This document shows, piece after piece, positions 35,732 to 46,454 of a stretch of 58,412 bases of DNA. Origin of the DNA: Nostoc sp. JL34. Lineage in GTDB: Bacteria > Cyanobacteriota > Cyanobacteriia > Cyanobacteriales > Nostocaceae. The notes under the pieces were generated by a model that saw only the letters and a program-made list of their open reading frames with translations, ran no database searches and was not told the origin of the DNA. Each line of letters opens with the position of its first letter. The stretch's first letter is position 1. The DNA lies in assembly GCF_017114945.1 (NCBI RefSeq), contig NZ_JABXKQ010000162.1:1-58412 (forward strand), written 5' to 3'. The position numbers were made by a program, and so were the translations under genes.

Positions 35732-36324
35732 TTTGATCAGGGATTTACAAAAAATAAATTATCCAGTAGGTCAAATGTCACTTAGCTTAAGGTGGATTTA
35801 GAACCCCGACTTCTTGATGAAGTGCGGGATCTGGGCAGCAATTTTTGCTTAAGAGTTATAGGAAAATCCACACTGATGTCTTGAAAAGTTGAGTTAGAGA
35901 GAGATTAATTATTCGCACACACTGGCGTCTCGTGCCGGGAAACCCAGACGCGCGAGACTTTTCCCTTTTTGCCTCCCCTTTTTAGGCGGGTTGGGGGATC
36001 TCCTGTGCGTAAATCCTATTAGTATTACTCCCATGCTGTCGTTGATGAGCAACACTAATAACGTAGGCGTAGCCCGTCGTAGACATCGTTCCAATATCAC
36101 CATCTGGCAAAGTCTGCTCAGAACAGTATTTTCGTTTTAAATTAGGAAATAGGCAATAGATTAAACTATCACCAATCAATAATCCCAAATTGCCACCAGA
36201 GATACACGCGGATATACGCTAAGAATGTTTGGATAATTGGAAATTAGGGACTAGAGACTTAATTTTCTTCCCAATCCCCAATATCCAACCCTAAACTAAA
36301 AATCCAAATTCCAAAATTCTAAAG
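35732..36324. other. Spacer with remnants of dispersed repeats
   Basis: This is 593 bases without a supported gene. It holds a degenerate copy of the GAACCCCGACTTCTT hairpin (35800-35832), a G/C-rich stretch near 35921-35958 (TGGCGTCTCGTGCCGGGAAA), a GGCGTAGCCCGTCGTAGACA dispersed repeat near 36063, and a short STRR-like segment at 36237-36300. The promoter of clpB must lie in its last part. No CIRCE element was seen. Confidence 0.5.
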
Positions 36325-38967
36325 ATGCAACCTACAGATCCGAATAAATTTACTGATAAAGCCTGGGAAGCGATAGTTAAATCTCAGGATATAGTCCGTG
36401 CTTATCAACAACAGCAACTAGATGTTGAACATTTAATTATTGCCCTGTTAGAAGAACCTACTAGTCTAGCAATACGTATCTTAGCTCGATCTGAGGTCGA
36501 TCCAATCCGCTTGCAGCAGCAGCTAGAAGCCTTTACCCAACGCCAGCCCAAAGTTGGTAAAAGCGATCAGCTTTACCTTAGCCGCAATTTAGATATTTTA
36601 CTAGACCGAGCCGAGGAAGCTAGAGTTAGGATGAAAGACTCCTACATTTCCGTGGAACACATACTTTTGGCCTTTGCTGAAGACGATCGCATTGGACGAA
36701 AGATTCTCAAAGGCTTTAGCGCGGATGCACCTAAACTCGAAGCTACTATCAAAACCGTTCGCGGTAGCCAAAAGGTGACAGATCAAACCCCAGAATCCCG
36801 CTATGAAGCCTTACAAAAATTTGGTAGAGATTTGACAGAACAGGCAAAAGCGGGAAAACTCGACCCGGTAATTGGGCGGGATGATGAAATTCGACGGGTA
36901 ATTCAAGTATTGTCTCGTCGGAGCAAAAATAACCCCGTACTCATTGGTGAACCTGGGGTAGGTAAAACTGCGATCGCAGAAGCTTTAGCACAGCGAATGG
37001 TGAATGGTGACGTTCCTGAATCTCTGAAAAACCGCAAGTTGATCTCATTAGATATCGGCAGTTTAATTGCTGGAGCAAAATTACGCGGTGAATTTGAAGA
37101 ACGCCTAAAAGCAGTTCTCAAGGAAGTTACTGAATCTAACGGTGACATTGTTCTGTTTATTGACGAACTGCACACCGTAGTCGGCGCAGGCTCTACTCAA
37201 CAAGGGGCAATGGATGCCGGAAATCTGCTCAAACCAATGCTGGCGCGGGGAGAATTGCGTTGTATTGGTGCTACTACCCTCGACGAGTTCCGCAAACACA
37301 TTGAGAAAGATGCTGCCCTAGAACGCCGCTTTCAGCAAGTATTTGTCGATCAGCCAAGTGTAGAAAATACTATTTCCATTCTGCGGGGGTTGAAAGAACG
37401 CTATGAAGTGCATCACAACGTCAAAATTTCTGATTCGGCGTTGGTAGCAGCAGCCACTCTGTCAGCACGTTACATTAGCGATCGCTTTTTACCAGATAAA
37501 GCTATTGACTTAGTAGATGAAGCAGCAGCACAGTTGAAAATGGAGATTACCTCCAAACCAGCCGAATTGGAAACCATCGATCGCCGCCTCATGCAGTTAG
37601 AAATGGAAAAGCTGTCATTAGCTGGCGAAGAAAAGGGTACTCCCCAAACGAAAGAACGTTTAGAGCGCATTGAACAAGAAATCGCCAATTTAACGGTAAA
37701 GCAGCAAATATTTAATGAGCAATGGCAAGGTGAAAAGCAGATATTGGAGGCTATAAGCGCCTTAAAGAAAGAAGAAGATGCGCTGCGAGTGCAAATTGAA
37801 CAGGCAGAACGCGCCTACGATCTAAATAAAGCTGCCCAACTAAAATATGGCAAATTGGAGGGAGTGCAGCACGAGCGCGAAGCCAAAGAAGCGAGCCTTT
37901 TAGAAATTCAAAATCAAGGTTCCACTTTACTGCGAGAACAAGTTACTGAATCCGATATTGCCGAAATTGTCGCAAAGTGGACAGGAATCCCCGTCAATCG
38001 CTTGTTGGAATCGGAACGACAAAAATTGCTGCAATTAGAAAGTCATTTGCATCAACGAGTCATTGGGCAAGAAGAGGCTGTAGAAGCAGTAGCAGCGGCA
38101 ATTCGCCGCGCCCGTGCGGGAATGAAAGATCCCTCTCGTCCTATTGGTTCATTTTTGTTCATGGGCCCTACAGGTGTGGGCAAAACCGAACTGGCCCGTG
38201 CTTTAGCTCAGTTTCTCTTTGATTCTGATGATGCATTGGTGCGCTTGGATATGTCTGAGTATATGGAAAAACACTCAGTTTCTCGCTTAGTGGGTGCGCC
38301 TCCAGGGTATGTAGGCTATGAAGAAGGCGGTCAACTTTCCGAGGCAATTCGCCGCCGTCCCTACTCAGTGGTGCTGTTGGATGAAGTGGAAAAGGCGCAT
38401 CCCGATGTGTTCAATATTTTATTGCAGGTGTTGGATGATGGGAGAATTACTGATTCTCAGGGAAGAACGGTAGATTTTCGTAACAGCGTTATTGTGATGA
38501 CCAGTAACATTGGTAGCGAACATATTTTGGATGTATCTGGTGATGATTCCCAGTATGAAACGATGCGGAAACGGGTAATGGAAAACTTGCGATCGCATTT
38601 CCGCCCGGAATTTCTCAACCGCGTCGATGATATTATTCTCTTCCATACCCTAAATCGCACAGAGATGCGGCATATCATCCGTATTCAACTCAAACGGGTA
38701 GAAAATCTCCTGCGCGAGCAAAAAATCTTCTTTGAGATATCCCAATCAGCTTGCGATCACCTTGTCGAATCAGGCTATGACCCTGTTTACGGTGCCCGCC
38801 CACTCAAACGGGCGATTCAGCGAGAAGTAGAAAACCCCCTCGCCACCAAATTATTGGAAAATACTTTTATCTCTGGAGACACGATTATCATTGACAAAAA
38901 TGAAACTGGTCTGTCTTTTAGCAAAAAAGTACTGGTGAAGGTGTCAGTATCACAGATTGCTACATAG
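36325..38967 (+). CDS. clpB: ATP-dependent disaggregase ClpB
   Basis: This 880-residue AAA+ chaperone resolubilises aggregates together with DnaK. It shows an N-terminal Clp N domain (about 1-150), AAA-1 with Walker A GEPGVGKTAIAEAL and Walker B LFIDELHTVVGAG, the ClpB-type middle coiled coil (about 400-520, EQEIANLTVKQQIF), and AAA-2 with GPTGVGKTELARAL and VVLLDEVEKAHPDVF. There is no ClpP-binding loop. Cyanobacteria have two clpB paralogues; which one this is I cannot tell. Confidence 0.97.
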   Translation: MQPTDPNKFTDKAWEAIVKSQDIVRAYQQQQLDVEHLIIALLEEPTSLAIRILARSEVDPIRLQQQLEAFTQRQPKVGKSDQLYLSRNLDILLDRAEEARVRMKDSYISVEHILLAFAEDDRIGRKILKGFSADAPKLEATIKTVRGSQKVTDQTPESRYEALQKFGRDLTEQAKAGKLDPVIGRDDEIRRVIQVLSRRSKNNPVLIGEPGVGKTAIAEALAQRMVNGDVPESLKNRKLISLDIGSLIAGAKLRGEFEERLKAVLKEVTESNGDIVLFIDELHTVVGAGSTQQGAMDAGNLLKPMLARGELRCIGATTLDEFRKHIEKDAALERRFQQVFVDQPSVENTISILRGLKERYEVHHNVKISDSALVAAATLSARYISDRFLPDKAIDLVDEAAAQLKMEITSKPAELETIDRRLMQLEMEKLSLAGEEKGTPQTKERLERIEQEIANLTVKQQIFNEQWQGEKQILEAISALKKEEDALRVQIEQAERAYDLNKAAQLKYGKLEGVQHEREAKEASLLEIQNQGSTLLREQVTESDIAEIVAKWTGIPVNRLLESERQKLLQLESHLHQRVIGQEEAVEAVAAAIRRARAGMKDPSRPIGSFLFMGPTGVGKTELARALAQFLFDSDDALVRLDMSEYMEKHSVSRLVGAPPGYVGYEEGGQLSEAIRRRPYSVVLLDEVEKAHPDVFNILLQVLDDGRITDSQGRTVDFRNSVIVMTSNIGSEHILDVSGDDSQYETMRKRVMENLRSHFRPEFLNRVDDIILFHTLNRTEMRHIIRIQLKRVENLLREQKIFFEISQSACDHLVESGYDPVYGARPLKRAIQREVENPLATKLLENTFISGDTIIIDKNETGLSFSKKVLVKVSVSQIAT

Positions 38968-39019
38968 CACCTGGCGAATTCGATGGAAATCCACCTCCGT
39001 GGGTTTTGCCTGTGTAGAC

Positions 39020-39040
39020 GCGGTTTATAACCGCCTTTTT
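39020..39040 (+). terminator. Terminator after clpB
   Basis: GCGGTT (39020-39025) pairs with AACCGC (39029-39034), followed by CTTTTT. It stands about 55 bases after the clpB stop codon, on the plus strand. A second small hairpin (CCACCTCCGTGG) lies just upstream. Confidence 0.75.
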
Positions 39041-39065
39041 AACTTTATAAATGACCTCTTAATAA

Positions 39066-39133
39066 AGGCAATGTGAACAACAAGATTCCCGAATTTTCTG
39101 AGAAGTTGGGAATCTTAGCTGAACATTGCTTTT
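39066..39133. other. Nested inverted repeat between clpB and hpsA
   Basis: GCAATGT (39068-39074) pairs with ACATTGC (39123-39129), and inside it AAGATTCCC (39082-39090) pairs exactly with GGGAATCTT (39108-39116) around a 17-base loop. T-rich sequence follows. It is an unexplained structured element in a 550-base spacer, possibly a second terminator, a small RNA or a MITE remnant. The remaining spacer up to hpsA shows nothing recognisable besides the hpsA promoter region. Confidence 0.5.
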
Positions 39134-39517
39134 ATTTTGCATCTAACTGATATCTTTCCTTTAACAGATGGGTATTATAAGTTTACTCTGCTAATAACAT
39201 CTTCATAAATTTGCCTTCAAATAAAATACATTTCCGCAATTTTACTGTGAAGTCATGCTTTTAGTCTTTATCAGACTTGAATTAAATAATTATGCAAAAA
39301 TCAGTGTTTACCGGATAAAATCGACAATTCATGAATGATATAACTTTAAATAAATTATCTTTTGTTGTTGCTACGTTATTTGGAAGTTAGTAAAACCAGA
39401 TGCAGTAGTGAGACAAATATAGCCTCAGATTTTGCCTGATAAATACTTGACAGGCATAAATCAAGATGTCGAAAAAAATAGAAAATCCGCTAAAATCCAC
39501 TTGACAGGGAAGCAGCT

Positions 39518-42500
39518 ATGTCTCGAAAACGTCAGCTAGTCAAGGCAATTCAAAAAACCTTCAAACAAATTAGCAAGCAGTTTTTATCTGCAATTAACAA
39601 GCAAATTATTTGGCTCCTACGGACTATTTTTGGGACTCGAAGAAGACGCAGTTCAGTGAATGCTGGCTTCGTGTTACCAACAGTGGCTATGGTAATTTTG
39701 GTAGTTGTGCTGTTAACAACTGCAATTTTGTTTCGGTCTTTTGAGCGTTCTAAAAACGCTAGTAATGTCCGAGTGAATGAAGCAACAATGCAAGCCGCTA
39801 CCCCTGCCTTAGAAAGGGCTAAAGCTAAAATAACTGCATTGTTTGCCGACCCAACTCTACCACGTTCTGTCCCATCAAATGTAACACTATACAATACCTT
39901 AACTAATAAACTTCCTGTCTATACATTTGGTGATGAAACTCCCATAACTCTGGCTTATAACCTTAATAAAAATACTACAATTGAAGCAGGTAGTAGTATC
40001 CTTTTAGAAAACAAAGAAAACCTCCAAACAGCCTGGAAATTTCCTGCCGATACAGATAATAACGGTAAATTTGATAGCTTTATTCTCTACGGTATCTACT
40101 TCCGTACTCCCCCCCAAACTGGTACAACCCAAACCAGAAACAGAAGCCCACTAGATGCTAGAACCCCTCCTATGCTACCAGCTAAGGCAGGTGGAGCTTG
40201 TGATGTCGCTGGTGATACTAGCGCCAGCTTAGTAGGTAGTTCGGGTTGGTATAAACTACCAACTGGCGAATTGAAAAAAAGCTTTTTCGTATATGCAGTA
40301 ACGGTTCCTATTAGTGATATTACTAAAGCTACTTCTCTTGATACAACCAAATATGAGAAGTATGGAAGTCTAAATAAAGGCTTCTCAGCTTTAGAAATGC
40401 AACAAGACCGCAGTCAAGTTTCTATTACTAATAATGCTGTTGTCTATGAAGATGACTTAGATATTACACCTGGGCCTAGATTCCGCCTCAATGGACGTAT
40501 CTTTACGAATAGTAATTTATTTACTGCTAAAAATGATAAAGATATAACCCTATTTCAGGTGAGTAGTAGGTATTCATGTTACTACGAACGAGAAAATGCC
40601 AGGATAGTTATTGGCGGTAATATTGCAACTAGTAGCCCAATTAGTGTTAATGCAAGTGATAAAGGTGGAACATTCGTAGATTTATTTGTAGAAAATAATG
40701 CACCTACAACAAATAAATCTTTAGCATCTACTAATAAAACTACCTCAAATAACTCGAATGACATTGCTTATAATACTCAGGCTTATGCTCAACGCATAGA
40801 CTTATTAGTGAACGCACAATCAGCTAATGCTACTAATACTGATCCTCAAGAAATCCAAAATAATATAAGTAATCGGCTTAGAAGCGATCCAAGCTTAGAC
40901 ACAACTAAAGTACGTAAGGAAGAATTGGGAAATTGGTTTCGTAAACGTACTAGGCGTGTACCATTTAAAGAAGTTCCTTATGGTACTTCTGGGATTGAAA
41001 AATCTGCTGGCGTAGATTATACAACAGCAGATGCAGCAACTTTTATGCCGACTTCTGGTGATATTCTCCGTCCAATGGATGCCTGGATTTATCCAACAGA
41101 TACTAATACAAAACTAACACTAGATACAGCACAACTACCTACTAGAGATCCAGACATCGTAGATAATACTCCTGTAGTAGAAACAGAGTTAGGCGATCGC
41201 ATTGCAGTAGGTAACAACCTGCCTGAACTAATATGGGACAATACAAAAGGAAAGTTTGTAGGAGAGGACGATCCTCAACCCATCACTCCTGCTGTGAAGT
41301 GGACAAGTAGCACTACCAAAGATCGGACTCGTACCACTCGCGTCAAACAGTTATCAGATTTAGGGGTAACAGGACGTGATGGTTTTTGGGAAATTTCAGC
41401 GGCTTCACCCCGAACTAATATCCTTGATGTGGTGGGTGGACTGAGGGTGATTACAGGTGCGGGAGTATATAGACCGACAGGTTCTGGACTAACACCTACT
41501 CGTCCAACACCAAGTGATGATCCAACCACGTCAGGAGTCAACGAAAATGGCGGCACAGTAGTCTGGCCTGATACTATGCCTATGCTTGTACCCGATCCGA
41601 CCGATCCTCTTGATGCGAGTAAACAAAAACGTGGTGATTTGGTGATGCGTGCAACGGCAGTGTATCACTACAATTTTGATTCCTACGATCCTCAGGCAGC
41701 TACACCAGACGATTATCAAACACCTATGGCCTGTGTAAGTAGCTACTATGATCCCACAAACAATGAGACAGCAAGAAATACAGGCACACTGCCGGATGTC
41801 AGCGGTGAAGTCGTTGGTGCTAGGCCTGCTGGAGCCAAATCAAATAATGGGGTTATTTACGCTGCTCCCGCTACTACATCTGCTGGCATAACTAGAGGAC
41901 AAACAGTAGATAGCAATGGTTTTTTTACACCTGCGATTAGCGCTGATGATGTGACTAACACTAGTGTAACTTTGCTAAATCGCTTGAAATATCAAGCTAA
42001 CTTGGTATTTCCCAATAGCCGCCTTGTGAATCCTCTACTACGGCAAGCACTGGCCAAAGCAACAACCAGCAAACTCACTCTCTCTGAGCAATCAGCAATT
42101 GACTCTACCATCTGTGCAATAAACATTGCTGATGGCACTCTGGCTCAGAGTACTACCTACATTCCTCATGGTGCAATCAAAGAAACTGCATTTCTTGATG
42201 CCCGACAAATTAAAGCTATAGATAAAGGCGCTACATTAACTGGAAACTATAATCTAGAAGTTGAACAGCGTCAGCCTCTAGAAATTCGTGCCACTACCAT
42301 AGATTTAAGTAAGCTTCGCACACAAGCAATCGGCGTTGCATCCGATAAAGAATATCTATTGCCCAATAGCGGCATTATCTATGCCTCTCGTGATGATGCT
42401 CAAAAAGATGCCAGTAACTCAGCTAGTGAAAATGTTAGTGCTAGTGACTACAGGCTCGATCCAGAACGGCGACCCAACGCCATTATGTTGATTAATGGCA

Positions 42501-44425
42501 GTGACTTGAGTCGCCAGATTAATTACAGACCAGAAGAAAAAGGCTTAATTTTAGCAACTGAGCTACCAGTGTATGTTAAAGGCAATTTTAATCTGCACAC
42601 TCAACAAGAATTCAGAAATTCCGGTCTTTTACCTGCTCCCAGTGATACTAGCTACGATACTAAATTTTACACTCGTGCTGCGACAGATCGCGATCCTAAC
42701 TTTGCTTGTCGGCCTAGTGACCCTAGACTACCCAATTGCACAACAGGCGAAACCTGGCGACCAGCATCAGTGATTGCTGATGCTGTTACCTTGCTTTCTG
42801 GTAGCTTCCGCGAAGGTTTTCGTAATGAAGGTGATTACGACTTGCGAAATAATCAAGGAAGTGACCCTAACCTCATACTCAGCCGACTAAAGGTAGGTTT
42901 CTGGAATAACAACTTCGTCACTTCATCTAAATTCTTAATTGACTCTGGTAGTGATGCCTACTATAGAGGTACTCCCACTTCTACCGACTTAGTAAACAAT
43001 AACAGTTCTTACTTGAACAACTTCGTCACACCTATTCAGCGCCGAGGAGATTTTCCAGAGTATGTAATGGAGATGTGCTTCAAGATACCAGTCTCGGAAT
43101 GTGGAGTAACTGATTGGTATATTGGTTACGATAGCGATAGAACAATACAATCCCATAATCTTCCAGCAAATGCAGAGCGTAGCAAACTCTTAGCTGGTAC
43201 TACCGCCCAACCAGCACAGGCTGGTTTTGAAAGATTTGCCCGTCGGGTTGCCTACAAACGAAATATTTTGGGTCAAACAGTTAATGCTTCTAATATTTTT
43301 ATACCTTTTAATACCGCTACTCCGGTTGTACTGGGCATAAAAACAGTGGGTGGAAAAAAGGTAGTAGACCTATTTAGTGACGGCACCCTACCTGAAACAG
43401 CAAGTAATGCCCTATGGTTTGCAACTACAATAGATACTGATTACAGTAAAGCACCAGGGTCAGGACTCGATAAGATAAAATACAACGCTACTAATCGTCT
43501 ATTCTTCAGGTACCACAAACCGCCAGCACAGAGTTTTAGGGATTTTCCTGGAACCACAACAGGATTGATTATTGTACCCAGAGATGCGACATACCAGCCG
43601 TTATTAGAACCTGTATTGCAATTACAGGTCACAACCGCAGCACCTCAAGATCAAGATTACCCCAGTTTAGCAGGATCATCTTCATCTAGTCTCGTTAAAA
43701 ACACTAGATGGTTGTCTCAGGCAAGTGCAACAACTTTTAATCTAGTAGTTGCGGGTGGTGATAGTCCTGCTCGTGTGGGTACAAGTACTTACGAAATCAA
43801 TGGGGGTTTGCATAACTTTGTGCGCTTCTTAGAAAACTGGGGTGGGATTGATGCCAATATCAACGGTTCATTTATCCAATTTAAACGCAGTATCTATGCC
43901 ACTGCACCATTCCAAGTTTTTGTTAGACCAGGACCAACAACTGCTCCAGCAACCACTGCTGACCCTAATAATACTGACACTGCTAGCCTTGCTAAGAATA
44001 ACAGTATCTTTTACAGAGTTCTGAATTCTGACAGACTTGGTTACACATCAGATAGTACTTTCATTACTAATGCTGCTGGTGAAGCGCCTTATTATATGCC
44101 TCCTAACCGTAATTGGGGTTTTGATGTGGCATTATTGGCGCAAAACCCTGACTTGTTTGCCCAGCGCTTTGTAACTCCAGCAACAGATCCTCCAAATGAA
44201 TACTTCAGAGAAGTAGGTCGGGATGACCTTTGGGTGCAAACTCTGTTGTGTGCTGTCCAAGATGAAAATGCGGATGCAGGGGATGGGTTTGAGAATGCGC
44301 CCAGCGACTACTTTGGCACCATCGTCTCTACTCCTCCTACTATCCCTGCTACCCCTGACCGCAATTTTAAATTTGCGCTACCTGCAATTGAACGTCCTAG
44401 TAATTGCAAACTCCAGCCATCCTGA
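39518..44425 (+). CDS. hpsA: Hormogonium polysaccharide biosynthesis protein HpsA
   Basis: This very large protein (1635 residues) has a basic leader of about 45 residues (SRKRQLVKAIQ to RRRRSS) and then a prepilin-like hydrophobic segment NAGFVLPTVAMVILVVVLLT. That segment resembles a type IV pilin cleavage site, but the usual glutamate at +5 is threonine. The rest is a long extracytoplasmic region rich in T, N, D and P without recognised domains. This is the HpsA layout described in Nostoc punctiforme, where the hps locus is needed for hormogonium polysaccharide and gliding. It is the first gene of a plus-strand cluster. Confidence 0.9.
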   Translation: MSRKRQLVKAIQKTFKQISKQFLSAINKQIIWLLRTIFGTRRRRSSVNAGFVLPTVAMVILVVVLLTTAILFRSFERSKNASNVRVNEATMQAATPALERAKAKITALFADPTLPRSVPSNVTLYNTLTNKLPVYTFGDETPITLAYNLNKNTTIEAGSSILLENKENLQTAWKFPADTDNNGKFDSFILYGIYFRTPPQTGTTQTRNRSPLDARTPPMLPAKAGGACDVAGDTSASLVGSSGWYKLPTGELKKSFFVYAVTVPISDITKATSLDTTKYEKYGSLNKGFSALEMQQDRSQVSITNNAVVYEDDLDITPGPRFRLNGRIFTNSNLFTAKNDKDITLFQVSSRYSCYYERENARIVIGGNIATSSPISVNASDKGGTFVDLFVENNAPTTNKSLASTNKTTSNNSNDIAYNTQAYAQRIDLLVNAQSANATNTDPQEIQNNISNRLRSDPSLDTTKVRKEELGNWFRKRTRRVPFKEVPYGTSGIEKSAGVDYTTADAATFMPTSGDILRPMDAWIYPTDTNTKLTLDTAQLPTRDPDIVDNTPVVETELGDRIAVGNNLPELIWDNTKGKFVGEDDPQPITPAVKWTSSTTKDRTRTTRVKQLSDLGVTGRDGFWEISAASPRTNILDVVGGLRVITGAGVYRPTGSGLTPTRPTPSDDPTTSGVNENGGTVVWPDTMPMLVPDPTDPLDASKQKRGDLVMRATAVYHYNFDSYDPQAATPDDYQTPMACVSSYYDPTNNETARNTGTLPDVSGEVVGARPAGAKSNNGVIYAAPATTSAGITRGQTVDSNGFFTPAISADDVTNTSVTLLNRLKYQANLVFPNSRLVNPLLRQALAKATTSKLTLSEQSAIDSTICAINIADGTLAQSTTYIPHGAIKETAFLDARQIKAIDKGATLTGNYNLEVEQRQPLEIRATTIDLSKLRTQAIGVASDKEYLLPNSGIIYASRDDAQKDASNSASENVSASDYRLDPERRPNAIMLINGSDLSRQINYRPEEKGLILATELPVYVKGNFNLHTQQEFRNSGLLPAPSDTSYDTKFYTRAATDRDPNFACRPSDPRLPNCTTGETWRPASVIADAVTLLSGSFREGFRNEGDYDLRNNQGSDPNLILSRLKVGFWNNNFVTSSKFLIDSGSDAYYRGTPTSTDLVNNNSSYLNNFVTPIQRRGDFPEYVMEMCFKIPVSECGVTDWYIGYDSDRTIQSHNLPANAERSKLLAGTTAQPAQAGFERFARRVAYKRNILGQTVNASNIFIPFNTATPVVLGIKTVGGKKVVDLFSDGTLPETASNALWFATTIDTDYSKAPGSGLDKIKYNATNRLFFRYHKPPAQSFRDFPGTTTGLIIVPRDATYQPLLEPVLQLQVTTAAPQDQDYPSLAGSSSSSLVKNTRWLSQASATTFNLVVAGGDSPARVGTSTYEINGGLHNFVRFLENWGGIDANINGSFIQFKRSIYATAPFQVFVRPGPTTAPATTADPNNTDTASLAKNNSIFYRVLNSDRLGYTSDSTFITNAAGEAPYYMPPNRNWGFDVALLAQNPDLFAQRFVTPATDPPNEYFREVGRDDLWVQTLLCAVQDENADAGDGFENAPSDYFGTIVSTPPTIPATPDRNFKFALPAIERPSNCKLQPS

Positions 44426-44493
44426 AGTGTGTGAATGAGAGTTTTTACAGCACTTTTCAGGTAATAGATCACGTTAAGATACCTAACCCCTAG

Positions 44494-44557
44494 CCCCCTT
44501 CCCTAGTAGGGAAGGGGGAAAATTCAAAGCCTCTCCCCTACAAGGTTTGGAGAGAGG
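44494..44557. repeat. Double-hairpin dispersed repeat
   Basis: A perfect 12-bp stem CCCCCTTCCCTA (44494-44505) / TAGGGAAGGGGG (44507-44518) with a one-base loop is followed by CCTCTC (44530-44535) / GAGAGG (44552-44557). It sits in the 195-base hpsA-hpsB gap. From memory such paired hairpins are repeated in Nostoc genomes. It may reduce read-through from hpsA. Confidence 0.7.
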
Positions 44558-44620
44558 TTACGAATGTATTACACCCGATCGCAAATTTCTGTAAGACATA
44601 ACCCTATTGAGTAACAAACT

Positions 44621-45346
44621 ATGATCCCACACCAACTACAACAATCATCTGCCCAGTCGAGCCAATCTGGTTTTACGATCATTGAGTCGCTGGTGGCGAT
44701 CCTCGTGGTTAGCGTTTTGCTGGTAGCGATCGCACCTGTCCTAGTCATCTCAACAGCAACTCGTGTGCAAGCTAAACGGATAGAATTGGCAACAGGAGCC
44801 GCTAAAGCCTTCATTGATGCTATTAAGTCTAAAACAATCTCAGAAAACAGCATCACAGATACAATGTCCCCAGTACTCACATATGCAACCGCTACCACAA
44901 AACTTGCAACTGCAACCAGTAGCAATTTACAGCGCTATTTACTAGGCAATGCTGATGCTCCCGCAAACGCAACTACATTGTATTGCTTTCATAACGATGG
45001 CAAAATCACTCTACCAACCGAGTGTACAACCTACAAAACAACTAGCTCAGTTCAGTTTTATATTCAGGCTTTTGGCAATACAGTTGGAACTATTAGCACA
45101 AGTACCACTCAAGCTCAAATCGATAGCGGTCAAAGCTATCGTTTAGGAGTTCGGGTATATCGTTCAGATGCTGAGTTTGGCTCTCTCAAGAAAACTTCAG
45201 ACAACAGTGGTAACCAAAAAACAACAGCAACATTCACTGGGGGATTAGGCGATCGCAAAGCACCACTAGTAGAAATGACAACTGAAATTGTCAGGGGTCA
45301 AAGCTCCTATAACGCTTTGTGCGGAAGGCTTGGTGGTTGTCAATAA
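44621..45346 (+). CDS. hpsB: Hormogonium polysaccharide secretion pseudopilin HpsB
   Basis: This 241-residue protein has the type IV prepilin signature GFTIIESLVAILVVS after a short leader (MIPHQLQQSSAQSSQS). The residue after cleavage is phenylalanine and the +5 glutamate is present. The C-terminal domain is predicted to be periplasmic. It lies between hpsA and hpsC in the same order as in Nostoc punctiforme. Confidence 0.88.
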   Translation: MIPHQLQQSSAQSSQSGFTIIESLVAILVVSVLLVAIAPVLVISTATRVQAKRIELATGAAKAFIDAIKSKTISENSITDTMSPVLTYATATTKLATATSSNLQRYLLGNADAPANATTLYCFHNDGKITLPTECTTYKTTSSVQFYIQAFGNTVGTISTSTTQAQIDSGQSYRLGVRVYRSDAEFGSLKKTSDNSGNQKTTATFTGGLGDRKAPLVEMTTEIVRGQSSYNALCGRLGGCQ

Positions 45347-45417
45347 CCATAATTAACCCAGCAAACATAAATGATTTTATGACTCAGCATCTGTCATTAA
45401 GGAGAAACTGTAGCAAG

Positions 45418-46416
45418 ATGAATATATTGAGGTGGCTGTTAAGTACTCAGCTAAAATCCTCTCAAAAGCAGAATAAAAATAGTGGCTTCACTCTGATTGA
45501 ATTACTAGTGGGTATGCTCATTGCATTTCTAGTAATTACGCCGTTACTAGGTTTTATGATCAGCATTTTAAACACTGATGGACAGGAACAAGCCAAAGCC
45601 AACTCTGAGCAAGAAATTAAAGCTGCACTAGATTACATCACTCGCGATCTCCAACAAGCAATATATATATATGATGTGACTGGAATTGCCTGTCTAAGCG
45701 GTACTGTTGATGCTACTAATACTCCTAGTACTTGCCCAAATGCAAGTACAAATCAACTACCTAGCCCAACAGGTGGAGTTCCTGTGCTTGTCTTTTGGAA
45801 ACGAGAGTTAGTTAGCCAAGCAATTACAATTGGCACTCAAAAAGATGATACTTTTGTTTACTCATTAGTTGCCTACTATTTAATTAAAGATACAAATACT
45901 AACTGGTCTCAAGCTGCCCGCATCGCCAGATGGGAAATTAAAGATGGCGTTCTAAATACTGCTGCTACACTAGGTGCTTGCGATGGATTTTCCACTGAAA
46001 AATATCTCCCATGTCCAGATAAAGGTTTTAAACCATTTGACTTGTCACAAAAAGGCGTAACATTACAAGCAAAAATGAATAGTTGGACAGGAGGAGGGAC
46101 TTACGATCAAGTTCCCGTAGTTTTAATGGATTTTATAGATCAAACAACAATAGCACAGGGAGCGCCAGCAGGGACATGCTCTACTAACTTTAGTCAAGTT
46201 CCAGTAGCAGCAACCAGTGTCAGAACAGGATTCTATGCTTGTATAAATTCAGTTAGTGCAAATAATAGAAGTGCTGCTGAAATTTATTTAAGGGGTAACG
46301 CACAAGCTCGTTTAATACAAGATGAAACTAAAGTACGTTACGGTCAGAGCAAATCTAGTTATTTTCCGAGTTCAAACATTAAGGTTCAAGGAAGCAGCTT
46401 CATCTTTACCAAATAG
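45418..46416 (+). CDS. hpsC: Hormogonium polysaccharide secretion pseudopilin HpsC
   Basis: This protein of about 332 residues has the prepilin signature SGFTLIELLVGMLIAFLVIT near its N terminus, with the +5 glutamate. The leader is NILRWLLSTQLKSSQKQNKN. I chose ATG 45418, with AAGGAG 13 bases upstream; an earlier in-frame start at 45319 would overlap hpsB. The remainder resembles GspJ-like minor pseudopilins in size. Role in polysaccharide secretion as known for the locus. Confidence 0.87.
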   Translation: MNILRWLLSTQLKSSQKQNKNSGFTLIELLVGMLIAFLVITPLLGFMISILNTDGQEQAKANSEQEIKAALDYITRDLQQAIYIYDVTGIACLSGTVDATNTPSTCPNASTNQLPSPTGGVPVLVFWKRELVSQAITIGTQKDDTFVYSLVAYYLIKDTNTNWSQAARIARWEIKDGVLNTAATLGACDGFSTEKYLPCPDKGFKPFDLSQKGVTLQAKMNSWTGGGTYDQVPVVLMDFIDQTTIAQGAPAGTCSTNFSQVPVAATSVRTGFYACINSVSANNRSAAEIYLRGNAQARLIQDETKVRYGQSKSSYFPSSNIKVQGSSFIFTK

Positions 46417-46454
46417 CTTATATTTTTGACAAAGATTAATAAAAGCAGAATAGT

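Noticed and set aside
35982..36188. 68-residue minus-strand frame in the gloA-clpB spacer
   Set aside because: It runs through dispersed repeat DNA (GGCGTAGCCC...) and has no family resemblance. A gene remnant cannot be excluded but is not supported.
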